64,000 nucleotides of DNA, taken from the NCBI RefSeq assembly GCF_000187935.1, contig NZ_AEUT02000001.1, positions 1,674,001 to 1,738,000 of the forward strand, written 5' to 3'. The notes under the pieces were generated by a model that was not told the origin of the DNA, searched no databases, and saw nothing but the letters and a program-made list of their open reading frames with translations. Positions 33,327 through 42,096 of this stretch are shown here, in pieces. This DNA is from Streptococcus parauberis NCFD 2020 (GTDB lineage Bacteria; Bacillota; Bacilli; Lactobacillales; Streptococcaceae). Position 1 is the stretch's first letter, and each line of letters begins with the position of its first letter. The position numbers and the translations under genes are program-made.

Positions 33327-33327
33327 T

Positions 33328-34365
33328 TTATTTTTCATTTAATTTGAAGTCCTCAACCATTTTTTCAAGAACATTATTTAAGAGTTTTTTATTTAAGTTA
33401 TATTTTCCATCCTCATCCTCTGTATTAAATTGCAGAATTTGAGCATTGACTAATTTTTGAGTATGGAAAGAGACTGCAGCCGCAGTAATATTTAGTTGCT
33501 TAGCAATATCTTTACTTTTAAAATTGGGTTTTAAAACTTCCAGCAATACCTGATAACGACTAGTATCACTCAGAAGTTTTAATACAATTGAAAAGTCTTC
33601 ATCATCTAAATCATCCTCGGAGTGGAAGAAGTTTTCAATATGACACGTTATTATCAAACCAAGTCTAAATTTATCCTTAATGCTAAAATCAATCATCGAA
33701 AGCCTGATAAGCCAAGGGCTGAGGATATAGATATGACGTTCAAATTCTTCAGATAGAAGATTTTCACCAATATTTGCTGGCAATTTTTGAATAAATTTTT
33801 CTAAACTAAACTGTTTAGCATATGATTGCCGTATAGTTAATCCTTTTTCAAAATAAGGTCGATAAATCTTGTTTAGTTGAATTGATAAATCCACCAACTG
33901 CTTCATACTTTCTTGTGGATTTCTATAAAACTGACTAAAATACCACTTAGTTTCAGCTTTTATAGTCGACTCTTCTAGCAATGTCCAAAAATCTTTTTGA
34001 TTGTCTTTTTTATGATTTATGAGCAGATAGGCAATGCATTTCCGAATTTTTTCTTTAGATAAACTTAACGCATAATCATGAACATCTTTAACAGTTTCAC
34101 ATCGAACACCATTTTCTTCTGCATCATAATATACAGCGTGTAAAAGACTAATACTATACCCAAATAAATAATAATGACGTGCTTCTTCTTTAAATGGTGC
34201 TAATTTTAATTTAATGTCCTCTATGACTTCAAAATAGTCTTTAAAATTTTCTTTTTCTTTGGCAGTGAATTCCATTGCGTCCTCTTTGTCGCCAAAAGAT
34301 ATGAATAAAGGCATGAAGAAGTATTCCACGACTGAACTAGCTTGTTCTGAATACTGGTAATCCAT
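33328..34365 (-). CDS. Winged-helix (ArsR-like) regulator with long N-terminal domain
   Basis: 345 aa. Only the C-terminal part is recognisable: a winged HTH in LKPNFKSKDIAKQLNITAA and AVSFHTQKLVNAQILQF (about residues 275-310). The first 250 residues are helical, with Phe- and Tyr-rich segments (YSEQASSVVEYFFMPLFISF), and match no ligand domain I know. It is 21 bp downstream of an MFS transporter gene and probably co-transcribed, suggesting it controls that exporter. Low-GC-group proteins of this shape are usually annotated 'ArsR family'. Confidence 0.75.
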   Translation of the reverse strand: MDYQYSEQASSVVEYFFMPLFISFGDKEDAMEFTAKEKENFKDYFEVIEDIKLKLAPFKEEARHYYLFGYSISLLHAVYYDAEENGVRCETVKDVHDYALSLSKEKIRKCIAYLLINHKKDNQKDFWTLLEESTIKAETKWYFSQFYRNPQESMKQLVDLSIQLNKIYRPYFEKGLTIRQSYAKQFSLEKFIQKLPANIGENLLSEEFERHIYILSPWLIRLSMIDFSIKDKFRLGLIITCHIENFFHSEDDLDDEDFSIVLKLLSDTSRYQVLLEVLKPNFKSKDIAKQLNITAAAVSFHTQKLVNAQILQFNTEDEDGKYNLNKKLLNNVLEKMVEDFKLNEK

Positions 34366-34386
34366 AAAATAGGTTGCTCCACTTTT

Positions 34387-35628
34387 CTAAAAATAGTACT
34401 TTTTAATAGTGTAACCTAAGAGTATTAAAGAAAGCAAGAGGAAAAGTAACCCCAACATTTTCGCCGAAAGAAAAAGTACCAGGGCTGAAACAAGTGCTTT
34501 ACTAATAACCATACTAAAGGTACAAAAAGTAGAGATTCCTGATGTAATAGTTGCTAATTGATTCTCTGGCATGGTTTTCATAATTAGCACCTCTACTTTT
34601 GGATTGATGATCCCTATACTGATGGATAATAGCCCTATTGCAAACATCATTGTATAAACATTCTGAAGAAATATACCAAGAAACAAAGTTACAACAGCAA
34701 GTGTTGATCCTAAAAGCGACTGTTCAATTGTAATTGTAAACTGATCCCTAGTAAGCAGAAAACTACCTAATATCATTCCAATACTAGAAACTAAACCTAA
34801 AATTGCAATTGTAGCCGCAAGTGAGCCAAAGCCAAAATTAGGATTTTCTTTAAAAATTAATAATAGAATAGCATCCTCTACAGCTAAAATAGCATTGAGA
34901 CCAGCGACTATGATAATGGAAGATTTTAAGACTGGGACTTTTGACAGGGACTCATATGCGGTGTATAAAGATTTTTTTATTTCTTTTATAAAAGGGTCAC
35001 TCTTTTCACTCTCATTTATATGAATGGATGCATCTACTACTTTTTTCTTTAAACCTTTTCGAATGGATAAAATGATTATGGAACTCATCAAAAAAGTTAA
35101 AGCATTAACAAATGCCAATTGTTGAAAGTTAAAAATCATTAATAAAATAGCACCACTGGCCATAAAACCCATTTGGAAACCAGTCATCGTTCCTTGTCGA
35201 AAACCTAAAAACTTTTCTCTATCTTCTTCCTTAATAATTCTCAGCGTTACAGGCTTAAACAGTGCATTTTCATATTGACCAGCTAGGTCTGAAAGAACAT
35301 TAATGATAACAGCAATAACAAGAATCCATAAGGTAGGCTTAAATCCCATAACCAGACCAATAATGCCATATAATAATACTCTGAAAAATAGAGTTCCTAA
35401 AATAGTATCAACTTTATTTTTTGTTCTATCTCCAAGTATCCCCATTACAATATTAGTTAAAAATGGGAATGTCTCAGAAATAGTCACTAGGGCTATGGCT
35501 GTTTTTCCATTAGGTAAGATTAGAACATAGTTCATCAATGCTAGATAATAGACAATATCTCCAAAATTGGAAATCAAGTCCGACACAAAGGTCGCCATAA
35601 ATAATCTATTGGAAAATATCTTTTTCAT
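34387..35628 (-). CDS. MFS transporter
   Basis: 413-aa major facilitator with about 12 TM helices, starting KKIFSNRLFMATFVSDLISN. The loop GILGDRTKNKVDTILGT between TM2 and TM3 matches the MFS G-D-R-x-x-R/K motif. The MATFVSDLISNFGD start is like macrolide/multidrug exporters of the MefA-like branch. The substrate is unknown. It is paired with the ArsR-like gene; RsmE lies upstream in the same direction but is separated by a terminator. Confidence 0.82.
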   Translation of the reverse strand: MKKIFSNRLFMATFVSDLISNFGDIVYYLALMNYVLILPNGKTAIALVTISETFPFLTNIVMGILGDRTKNKVDTILGTLFFRVLLYGIIGLVMGFKPTLWILVIAVIINVLSDLAGQYENALFKPVTLRIIKEEDREKFLGFRQGTMTGFQMGFMASGAILLMIFNFQQLAFVNALTFLMSSIIILSIRKGLKKKVVDASIHINESEKSDPFIKEIKKSLYTAYESLSKVPVLKSSIIIVAGLNAILAVEDAILLLIFKENPNFGFGSLAATIAILGLVSSIGMILGSFLLTRDQFTITIEQSLLGSTLAVVTLFLGIFLQNVYTMMFAIGLLSISIGIINPKVEVLIMKTMPENQLATITSGISTFCTFSMVISKALVSALVLFLSAKMLGLLFLLLSLILLGYTIKKYYF

Positions 35629-35711
35629 AAATCACCACTTTATTTTTATTAAGCAATTACTTAACTAAACTATAAAACATTTCCTGAATTAAGTCAATAC
35701 TTAATTTATAA

Positions 35712-35741
35712 AAAAACAAGCAGTCATTTAACTACTTGTTT
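35712..35741 (-). terminator. Terminator after rsmE
   Basis: AAACAAGCAGT / ACTACTTGTTT with a 7-nt loop, followed on the minus strand by TTTTTTTATAAA. It touches the rsmE stop. Confidence 0.8.
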
Positions 35742-36484
35742 TAATTATTCATCTCCAAAGCATAACTAACTGCACTGAGGGCATAAAGTGGTGCGGTCTC
35801 GGTACGCATGATACGTGGTCCGAGGCCAATTTTGAAGCCACCCGCTTCTTCAAAAATTTCAATTTCTTTTGGTGAAATGCCACCTTCTGGTCCGAAGATG
35901 AAGAGAACTTTTTGACCTGTTTGACAAGTCGCCAACGCACGCGCCAAAGCACTCTTTTCACCCTCTTTGGCTGACTCTTCATAGGCGATGAGGATTTTAT
36001 CAAATTCAGCTAATTGGCCGATAAAATCTGCCTTTTTCTCAAAAAGTTTGATTTCTGGCACCTTGTTGCGTTTGCTTTGTTCAGCGGCGCCCAAGGCAAT
36101 TTTTGCTAATTTTTCTTCTTTTTTAGCTAACTTCTTGCCGTCCCACTTAACCACTGACCAGTCGGCCGGATAGGCCCAAAGAGCTTCTGCCCCTAATTCT
36201 GTCACTTTTTGCGTGATAAAGTCTAGCTTGTCCCCCTTCGGAAAGCCACTGGCTATGGTTACTTGCACGGGTAACTCCAGATTCTCGCCCAAGTCTTGAA
36301 CAATTTCTAATTGATAAGCGGCGCCATCTACCACCTTAGCCAAATATTTAATCCCATCATCAAAGACTAGTACGACTTGGTCGCCATCGCCCAGGCGCAT
36401 AACCTGAAACATGTGCTTAATCGTGTCTTTATCTGTGATAGTAACAAGTGGCTGAGCTGCGCCTGATATAAAGTACTGTTGCAT
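35741..36484 (-). CDS. rsmE: 16S rRNA (uracil1498-N3)-methyltransferase
   Basis: SPOUT-fold methyltransferase modifying U1498 of 16S rRNA. The 247-aa protein has the N-terminal PUA-like part with DTIKHMFQVMRLGDGDQVVL and the C-terminal knot motifs FIFGPEGGISPKEIEIFEE and LGPRIMRTETAPLYALSAV. It overlaps the prmA stop by a single base, so the two are translationally coupled. Confidence 0.95.
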   Translation of the reverse strand: MQQYFISGAAQPLVTITDKDTIKHMFQVMRLGDGDQVVLVFDDGIKYLAKVVDGAAYQLEIVQDLGENLELPVQVTIASGFPKGDKLDFITQKVTELGAEALWAYPADWSVVKWDGKKLAKKEEKLAKIALGAAEQSKRNKVPEIKLFEKKADFIGQLAEFDKILIAYEESAKEGEKSALARALATCQTGQKVLFIFGPEGGISPKEIEIFEEAGGFKIGLGPRIMRTETAPLYALSAVSYALEMNN

Positions 36485-37437
36485 TAGCCGCCGATCACTC
36501 CTGACATATCATCTGTTTTCTTGAAGATACAGGCATTCCACTCCCCTTGAATCATGTGAGTTTCAAGGAAGAAACCGGCGTCTTCTGCTGCTTCTTTAAC
36601 CATTGGCCATTTCTCAGAAATAATTCCTGACATAATTAAATAACCTTCATCCTTAACTAATCTGTAAGCATCTTCTGTTAAGTGGATTAAGATATCAGCA
36701 AGGATGTTGGCGACAATAACCTCTGCTTGAATGTCCACTCCACGAAGAAGATCACCTGCTGCTACATGAATATTTTCTGTGCTTGGATTGAGGTCGATAT
36801 TTTCTTGGGCCACACGAACAGCTACATCATCGAGGTCGTAAGCATAAATATCCTTTGCACCGAGTAGTGAGCTAGCAATGGAAAGGACGCCAGAACCAGT
36901 TCCCACGTCAATGACTATTTCACCACCACGAAGTACTTGTTCTAAAGCAAATAGGCTCATTTTGGTCGTTGGGTGTGTCCCGGTTCCAAAAGCCATGCCA
37001 GGATCAAGTTTGATGACTTTTTCTTCTGGTCTTGATTCATAATCAGTCCATGATGGGACAATGGTCAAGTCATGGGTGATTCGGGCTGGCTGGTAATATT
37101 TCTTCCAGTTGTCAGCCCAATCTTCTTCTGCCAATTCTTTGGAAGCGACAGCGACATGACCAACTGCCAGACCTGTTCCTTCCAAGGCTTTAATCCCTTG
37201 GTCAATCACTTGTCTGACTTGGTCAATGCCCATGGTATCCGGAAAATAACCCGTAATTTCAACCATCTCGGATTGCTCAATCTCAGGATAGAGCTCACCA
37301 AAACGATCCTCTTGCCCTAGGTAGTCAGCTGTGTCACTAATGGCTACACCCTGGCTACCAGCTTCAATTAAGATATTTGAGACAGCCTCTTCAGCGTCAC
37401 GATGGACGGTCACTGTCAATTCTTGCCATGCATTCAT
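36484..37437 (-). CDS. prmA: Ribosomal protein L11 methyltransferase
   Basis: Trimethylates L11 using SAM. The 317-aa protein has an N-terminal substrate-recognition domain ([20 protein letters not shown]). The Rossmann methyltransferase domain contains [19 protein letters not shown] and [20 protein letters not shown], and [12 protein letters not shown] is the N-I-L motif. It starts 15 bp after the DUF3013 gene and overlaps rsmE. Confidence 0.96.
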   Translation of the reverse strand: MNAWQELTVTVHRDAEEAVSNILIEAGSQGVAISDTADYLGQEDRFGELYPEIEQSEMVEITGYFPDTMGIDQVRQVIDQGIKALEGTGLAVGHVAVASKELAEEDWADNWKKYYQPARITHDLTIVPSWTDYESRPEEKVIKLDPGMAFGTGTHPTTKMSLFALEQVLRGGEIVIDVGTGSGVLSIASSLLGAKDIYAYDLDDVAVRVAQENIDLNPSTENIHVAAGDLLRGVDIQAEVIVANILADILIHLTEDAYRLVKDEGYLIMSGIISEKWPMVKEAAEDAGFFLETHMIQGEWNACIFKKTDDMSGVIGG

Positions 37438-37452
37438 TAATCTTGTCCTCTA

Positions 37453-37923
37453 TTAATATCTTGGATAAGCGAAGAATTCTGTTTCTTCCAATCCTTTTTG
37501 TCCTTCTTCGAAAAGTTCTTGATTCCACTCCAAACCAAAGTCAATTTTACTGTCATCTTCAAGGAAGTCCATTAAATCAGATAGACCTTCAGTTGCCACA
37601 TCATTCAAAAATTGGGCAAAGTAAGCCAAAAATTCACGAGTCAAACCTTTTTTTGGTTCGTAAGGAATGGCCACCAAATAGTCATCCTTATCAAAAGAGC
37701 TTTTCTCTGGATTATAGAAAATCACATAATCTTCAAAGACAATATCTTCTTGAGTGACTTCCCCTCGGTCGTCAATCGTTTCCACTTCCGCAGAGTTTTG
37801 AGCCTCCAAAACAAAAGTCACTTCCACTGCATGATTTTTCTTGTCCCAATCCATGGCATAATCAAATTGAAAATGCTTATCCATTTCTTCTTCTAAAACT
37901 GATAAAAAGCCAAATTTAGCCAT
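37453..37923 (-). CDS. DUF3013 family protein
   Basis: 156-aa cytosolic acidic protein, start MAKFGFLSVLEEEMDKHFQ, with no motif of known activity. Proteins of this length and sequence are annotated DUF3013 and in streptococci commonly precede prmA-rsmE, as here. Function unknown. It marks the left edge of a decayed, probably foreign stretch. Confidence 0.8.
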   Translation of the reverse strand: MAKFGFLSVLEEEMDKHFQFDYAMDWDKKNHAVEVTFVLEAQNSAEVETIDDRGEVTQEDIVFEDYVIFYNPEKSSFDKDDYLVAIPYEPKKGLTREFLAYFAQFLNDVATEGLSDLMDFLEDDSKIDFGLEWNQELFEEGQKGLEETEFFAYPRY

Positions 37924-38017
37924 AATGTTGTTACCTAGTCTTTCTAAATGTTGATATATAAGGGTTTCTAAGACCTTAGTAGTTGACGTTATATTTTTTT
38001 GTGTACCTTTTTTCGTA

Positions 38018-38420
38018 CTAAATACTATTTATTGCCTTTTCAAAATAGAATACCGCTTCTTTTTCCTTGTCCTTGGATAAGTGAACATATGTATCTAATG
38101 TCATCGATATATTAGCATGACCTAGCCGATATTGCAATTCTTTTTAGCTAATACAAGCAATAAAAATAAGCTAGCATGTGTGAGCATGAAATGAAATATA
38201 TGTATATCAGATGTTGACTTAGTAGTTCTTAATTACTTAATAGTTTTACTGTAAGTCTTATCAATCTTTATTGTACCATTAATTAGGCCAAGGTCAGACC
38301 GTTCAAGTACATAGACTTCATCAATTCTTATCCTTGTTGATAACAAAACCTTATAAAGTCCATATTCAAAATTTGATGGAAAATCATTTGAGTTAATTTC
38401 CACATTAAGGTTTGAATAAT
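38018..38420 (-). pseudogene. Degraded tyrosine integrase (XerC/phage-type)
   Basis: Minus-strand fragments in different frames keep recognisable integrase pieces. One is STRIRIDEVYVLERSDLG with INGTIKIDKTYSK (the region around the first catalytic Arg, which is altered). Others are THASLFLLL, then KELQYRLGHANISM and TLDTYVHLSKDKEKEAVFY, which holds the catalytic Tyr and runs to a TAG at 38018. Frameshifts and stops separate them and the N-terminus is missing. It is not the same as the intact integrase at 46067. It marks an older, lost mobile element. Confidence 0.75.
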
Positions 38421-38651
38421 AAAATATTCTGTGCTATAGTTTGTTTATTATTTCATATGAAGAGTCTAGAATTGTAGTTCTTGGCTATTTACATAAATAA
38501 TAAGAAAGCCTATTATCGAAAAAAGGCTAAAAATTCTATAAAAGCATACAACGAGCTATATTTAAGTAAGCAACAAATAGTGTGTTACTAATGTAGAATC
38601 TATAACTAATAATTAAAGAGATAAATTTTTCAAAATAAATGAGGCAAAATA

Positions 38652-38771
38652 ATGAATCAATCAAATTTAAAAGAAATAGTAGAAAACTACGAAAATTTTC
38701 AAAAAATTCAGGACAATATATCTCAAGTGTTAACTGAAAACAATATCAATTATATTACTTTTAAAGGTTAA
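38652..38771 (+). CDS. Possible small protein (39 aa), unknown
   Basis: MNQSNLKEIVENYENFQKI to NNINYITFKG, preceded by GAGGCAAAATA. It is helical in character, with no TM and no motif I recognise. It is surrounded by broken genes, so it may be a fragment. It is followed 10 bp later by a small membrane ORF in the same direction. Confidence 0.3.
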   Translation: MNQSNLKEIVENYENFQKIQDNISQVLTENNINYITFKG

Positions 38772-38781
38772 TATAAATTTT

Positions 38782-38928
38782 ATGGTTGAAATCTTAATAA
38801 TTCTTTGTGCTTTTTTTACTCATCTTATCGTTTATATAATCATTAATTTATTATGGATTGAATTAATTGTAAAAATAATATTAATCACTTTAGGAACAAT
38901 ATATTTGTGTCGAAATTTTAAGTCATAA
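38782..38928 (+). CDS. Possible small membrane protein (48 aa), unknown
   Basis: Starts MVEILIILCAFFTHLIVYII and ends GTIYLCRNFKS. Two hydrophobic segments with a basic tail. The context is a decayed region; no clear RBS is visible. It could be a bacteriocin-immunity-like or phage-type small protein, or chance in AT-rich DNA. Confidence 0.3.
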   Translation: MVEILIILCAFFTHLIVYIIINLLWIELIVKIILITLGTIYLCRNFKS

Positions 38929-39102
38929 CTATGTTTTATCAGAGAGTAGAACTGCTAATATAAAGTTCTTTGAATTGCTTAGAAAAAATCCTAGCAATGC
39001 TTATATACAAATGTACTCAACATAACTAATACGTGGGAATTACCTCATTGATTTAACTGGTGCTGACTTAATAGAGGCTAAAGCCTATTTTGATCTATTT
39101 TA
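38895..39102 (+). pseudogene. Broken ORF of unknown function
   Basis: One frame reads EQYICVEILSHNYVLSESR, TANIKFFELLRKNPSNAYIQ and MYST, then a TAA, then LIRGNYLIDLTGADLIEA and KAYFDLF ending at TAA 39102. A single stop interrupts otherwise protein-like sequence with no start. No family is recognised. Confidence 0.4.
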
Positions 39103-39109
39103 ATCTTAT

Positions 39110-39330
39110 CACTAATTTCAGATAAAAATAGAAACTGCTCGCCATAATGAAGATTTTTTTCTTTTTATAATTAAATAGATAAACTTCTCCCATCCTCATT
39201 AAATAGTCTTAATTCTATAAGACCTTTATCGTAGCATTGCAGTTGAAGATCGTAATTATCCCAATTATTGAGATAATCTTCATTTCAAGCATTTTTAACA
39301 AAAATCATGATCTTTTTTAAAAATTTATTT
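39110..39330 (-). pseudogene. Second broken ORF of unknown function
   Basis: The minus strand reads MIFVKNA, a stop, then NEDYLNNWDNYDLQLQCYDK and GLIELRLFNEDGRSLSI, another stop, then KEKNLHYGEQFLFLSEISD. The interrupted sequence looks like a decayed gene. No family is assigned. Confidence 0.35.
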
Positions 39331-39559
39331 TATTTTTTATTTTATTTGCTTAAAGAGCCTAGGTATGGGCTGGAATCAATCTTATTCGCAAATGTTTCTG
39401 CTAATAAAAATAAAAAAATGAGTTTTGCTATTGACTTCTCCAACTTATACTGTTAAAGTAGGGAATGTAAATAAGTTTTTTGAGTCAAAGTGTTAGTTTA
39501 TCTTATGTTTTCCTCTTAATAAGTTTTTTACAAAATAATATAAAAGAGGTACATATAAC

Positions 39560-39763
39560 ATGGCTCAAGGAACAGTAAAATGGTTTAACGCAGAAAAAGG
39601 CTTCGGCTTTATCACACAAGAAAACGGTTCAGACGTTTTCGCTCACTTCTCTGAAATTCAATCTGATGGTTACAAATCATTAGACGAAGGTCAAAAAGTT
39701 GAATTTGATGTTACTGACGGACAACGTGGTCCTCAAGCATCAAACATCACAAAATTAGCATAA
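39560..39763 (+). CDS. cspA: Cold shock protein CspA family
   Basis: 67-aa single CSD domain that binds single-stranded RNA/DNA. RNP1 KGFGFIT (residues 13-19) and RNP2 DVFAHF (about 26-31) are intact. The start has GAGGT 8-9 nt upstream. The gene sits behind roughly 80-100 nt of untranslated leader if the TATACT at 39450-39455 is the -10, typical for csp mRNAs. It is followed by a perfect terminator. Its codon use is biased as in highly expressed genes, unlike the decayed DNA to its left. Confidence 0.96.
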   Translation: MAQGTVKWFNAEKGFGFITQENGSDVFAHFSEIQSDGYKSLDEGQKVEFDVTDGQRGPQASNITKLA

Positions 39764-39770
39764 TAATTTT

Positions 39771-39798
39771 AACCATAACTTCGGTTATGGTTTTTTTG
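39771..39798 (+). terminator. Terminator after cspA
   Basis: ACCATAAC-TTCG-GTTATGGT followed by seven T residues. Strong UUCG-tetraloop terminator. Confidence 0.95.
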
Positions 39799-39896
39799 TT
39801 GCCTAATTCTTGCACTTAACTATCTGAATATGCAATTCAATGAAAGAAAGCTTATTTTTTGATACAATGAAAGAATAATATTTCAAAGGAGAACGC

Positions 39897-40388
39897 ATGC
39901 TGATACGGTCAATAGAAGAAAAAGACTCCCAGCAAGTCATAGCAATCAAGAATTCGGTTTGGAACCCTTATAATTCGCCCGTTTATGATCGTGCCACCAC
40001 AGCTAAAGATCTTGAACGCAGCAAAGAAGCTCGTTCTGGGATACTGGTTGCGGAAGAAACTGGGACTATTTTAGGCTGTCTCTTTTTTAATCCCATGTAT
40101 CCTTTTGAGCAAGGAACTCACGTTGTAACTTTTTGGCTAGCCATTGCTAGCCAAAATCAAGGGCAGGGAATCGGCCAAGCCATGCTGTCTAACTTCTTTC
40201 CCATCGCCCTAGCTCTTGGCTACAAAAAAATCACTATGCATGTGACGGGCGGCAATGGCTCTGCCATCAAACTCTATCAAAAAAGGGGCTTTAAACTGGA
40301 AGCCCAACTCAAAGGACACCTGATCATTAATGGTGTTCCACACGACGACTTACTATTCACAAAAGAATTGGAGGAAACTGATGCCTGA
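39897..40388 (+). CDS. GNAT family N-acetyltransferase
   Basis: 163-aa GCN5-related acetyltransferase. Motif A is IASQNQGQGIGQAMLSNFFP (acetyl-CoA pyrophosphate binding), and the C-terminal NGSAIKLYQKRGFKLEAQLK is typical of PanM/Pat-like family members. The substrate is unknown. The start MLIRSIEEKDSQQV has AAGGAGAA upstream. It overlaps the start of rarA by 8 bp, so both are one transcript. Confidence 0.88.
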   Translation: MLIRSIEEKDSQQVIAIKNSVWNPYNSPVYDRATTAKDLERSKEARSGILVAEETGTILGCLFFNPMYPFEQGTHVVTFWLAIASQNQGQGIGQAMLSNFFPIALALGYKKITMHVTGGNGSAIKLYQKRGFKLEAQLKGHLIINGVPHDDLLFTKELEETDA

Positions 40389-41652
40389 TAATTTAGCCTT
40401 ACGGTTGCGTCCACGAACGATTTCCGAAGTCATTGGACAAAAGCACCTAGTCGGCGAAGGCAAAATCATCCGCCGCATGGTTGATGCCAACATGTTATCT
40501 TCAATGATTCTCTTTGGACCTCCGGGAATTGGTAAAACCTCCATAGCCAGTGCCATTGCTGGCACAACTAAGTATGCCTTTCGCACCTTTAATGCGACGG
40601 TTGACACCAAAAAACGGCTCCAAGAAATCGCCGAAGAAGCTAAGTTCTCCGGCGGACTGGTTCTTTTGCTTGATGAAATTCACAGACTAGATAAAACCAA
40701 GCAAGATTTCTTACTACCACTATTGGAAAATGGCAACATTATCATGATTGGGGCCACCACTGAAAATCCATTCTTCTCAGTCACACCTGCCATCCGCAGC
40801 AGGGTTCAAATTTTCGAGCTAGAGCCACTTTCCAATCAAGATGTCAAAGAGGCTGTTCAAGCTGCTATCAGCGATCATGAGCGAGGTTTCGAGTTTGAGG
40901 TCAAACTAGACGAGGATGCCTTGGACTTCATCACAACAGCCACCAATGGCGATTTACGGTCTGCCTATAATTCCTTAGACTTGGCCATTATGTCCACCCA
41001 TCCTAACAAGGACGGAAGTCGTCATGTGACGCTGGATACGGTTGAAAATAGCTTGCAGCGAAGCTATATTACCATGGATAAAAATGGGGACGGTCACTAC
41101 GATGTCCTGTCTGCTCTGCAAAAATCGATTCGGGGTTCTGATGTCAACGCCAGCCTCCATTACGCCGCACGTTTAGTTGAGGCCGGGGACCTACCTTCTT
41201 TGGCTCGCCGCTTGACCGTCATCGCTTATGAGGATATCGGCTTGGCCAATCCTGAGGCTCAAATTCACACCGTCACAGCACTCGATGCTGCGCAGAAAAT
41301 CGGCTTCCCAGAAGCACGCATACTGATCGCTAATGTGGTTATTGACTTGGCCTTATCACCCAAATCTAATTCGGCCTATGCGGCCATGGATGCTGCACTT
41401 AGCGACCTTCGGAAATCAGGTAACCTGCCAATTCCAAGGCATCTGCGCGATGGCCACTATTCTGGCAGCAAAGAACTTGGCAACGCCCAAGATTACCTCT
41501 ATCCCCATGCCTATCCCGAGAAATGGGTTAAGCAACAATACTTGCCAGATAAGATTAAAAATAAAAACTATTTTGACCCAAATGAAACTGGTAAGTATGA
41601 GAGGGCCCTCGGAGCCAATAAAGAAAGGATTGACAAACTTTCTGACAATTGA
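40381..41652 (+). CDS. rarA: Replication-associated recombination ATPase RarA/MgsA
   Basis: AAA+ ATPase of the clamp-loader-like family acting at stalled forks. 423 aa from MPDNLALRLRPRTISEVIGQ; this ATG follows GGAGG and overlaps the end of the GNAT gene. Walker A is GPPGIGKTS, Walker B LLLDEIHRLDK, sensor 1 IGATTENPFFSVTPAIRSR. The C-terminal tetramerisation part includes RHLRDGHYSGSKELGNAQDY. The gene is next to 6S RNA, an arrangement also known from Bacillus subtilis. Confidence 0.95.
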   Translation: MPDNLALRLRPRTISEVIGQKHLVGEGKIIRRMVDANMLSSMILFGPPGIGKTSIASAIAGTTKYAFRTFNATVDTKKRLQEIAEEAKFSGGLVLLLDEIHRLDKTKQDFLLPLLENGNIIMIGATTENPFFSVTPAIRSRVQIFELEPLSNQDVKEAVQAAISDHERGFEFEVKLDEDALDFITTATNGDLRSAYNSLDLAIMSTHPNKDGSRHVTLDTVENSLQRSYITMDKNGDGHYDVLSALQKSIRGSDVNASLHYAARLVEAGDLPSLARRLTVIAYEDIGLANPEAQIHTVTALDAAQKIGFPEARILIANVVIDLALSPKSNSAYAAMDAALSDLRKSGNLPIPRHLRDGHYSGSKELGNAQDYLYPHAYPEKWVKQQYLPDKIKNKNYFDPNETGKYERALGANKERIDKLSDN

Positions 41653-41699
41653 AAAGATGTGAAAGCAAGCAACCGTTTCCAAAAAACTCCCCTAAAGTC

Positions 41700-41727
41700 T
41701 TGAAAAATTCTCAAAAAGTGGTATCAT
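41700..41727 (+). promoter_or_regulatory. Promoter of 6S RNA
   Basis: TTGAAA at 41700-41705, a 16-bp spacer, TATCAT at 41722-41727. It lies about 15 bp before the paired 5' end of the RNA and 48 bp after the rarA stop. Confidence 0.65.
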
Positions 41728-41742
41728 ATATATAAAGAAAAA

Positions 41743-41938
41743 TTGCTGTGGCATACGAGTCCACATATAAGTGTTGACCGACTATTTCTTTGTATTTCGG
41801 GAAACAAAGTTTCTCTCTAGTCTGCAAGCCGTTTCACGCGGAAGCAACTTCCAAGAGAGGACGCGTTACCCACCTGCTTATATCGTGCGGGATCAATACA
41901 AAACGTGGACCACCGGTGCCAATACAGCATTCTTTTTT
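41743..41938 (+). ncRNA. ssrS: 6S RNA
   Basis: A GC-richer, non-coding stretch between rarA and tRNA-Lys. Its ends pair: TGCTGT-GGCA at the 5' end with TGCC-ACAGCA at the 3' end, and GTCCAC with GTGGAC further in. That gives a long closing stem around a large interior with bulges, the shape of 6S RNA that mimics an open promoter and binds RNA polymerase. It ends in TTCTTTTTTTA. Location next to rarA matches known 6S loci in Firmicutes. A covariance search would settle the ends. Confidence 0.8.
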
Positions 41939-41941
41939 TAC

Positions 41942-42014
41942 GCCTCCTTAGCTCAGTTGGTAGAGCAGTAGACTCTTAATCTATGGGTCACAGGTTCGAG
42001 CCCTGTAGGGGGCA
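41942..42014 (+). tRNA. tRNA-Lys (anticodon CTT)
   Basis: 73 bases folding as a complete cloverleaf. Acceptor GCCTCCT / AGGGGGC, D arm GCTCAGTTGGTAGAGC, anticodon loop CTCTTAA (anticodon CTT), T arm ACAGG-TTCGAGC-CCTGT, discriminator A. CCA is not encoded. Its 3' end is the integration site of the island to the right, and tRNA-Lys(CTT) is a known hot spot for streptococcal integrative elements. Confidence 0.97.
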
Positions 42015-42015
42015 T
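42004..42015 (+). repeat. att core, copy 1 (attL within tRNA-Lys)
   Basis: TGTAGGGGGCAT spans the T-stem/acceptor end of the tRNA gene. Identical 12-mers recur at 52921 and 63968, and a 10-of-12 copy at 44296. Confidence 0.9.
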
Positions 42016-42025
42016 CATACTATAC

Positions 42026-42055
42026 ATAAAAAAGCCTTTGTTTAAAGGCTTTTTT
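42026..42055. terminator. Terminator after tRNA-Lys
   Basis: AAAAAAGCCTTTG...AAAGGCTTTTTT, 8-10 bp stem with T run. A diverged copy of this terminator and its surroundings recurs at about 44320-44346. Confidence 0.85.
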
Positions 42056-42070
42056 GCTTGTCTCATGAGG

Positions 42071-42092
42071 ATTTGTCCCATCATTTGTCCCC
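42071..42092 (+). repeat. Paired ATTTGTCCC repeats beside att copy 1
   Basis: ATTTGTCCC at 42071 and 42083, 12 bp apart, about 56 bp inside the att core. Similar pairs lie inside the other att copies, so these are candidate integrase arm sites. Confidence 0.45.
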
Positions 42093-42096
42093 GAAA

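Noticed and set aside
41771..41971. 66-aa plus-strand ORF
   Set aside because: It lies across 6S RNA and the first half of tRNA-Lys, so it is not a gene.
42004..42015. CRISPR-like reading of the repeated 12-mers
   Set aside because: Only four widely spaced copies, each at an element boundary and identical to the tRNA end; these are att sites. No regularly spaced repeat array was seen anywhere in the window.
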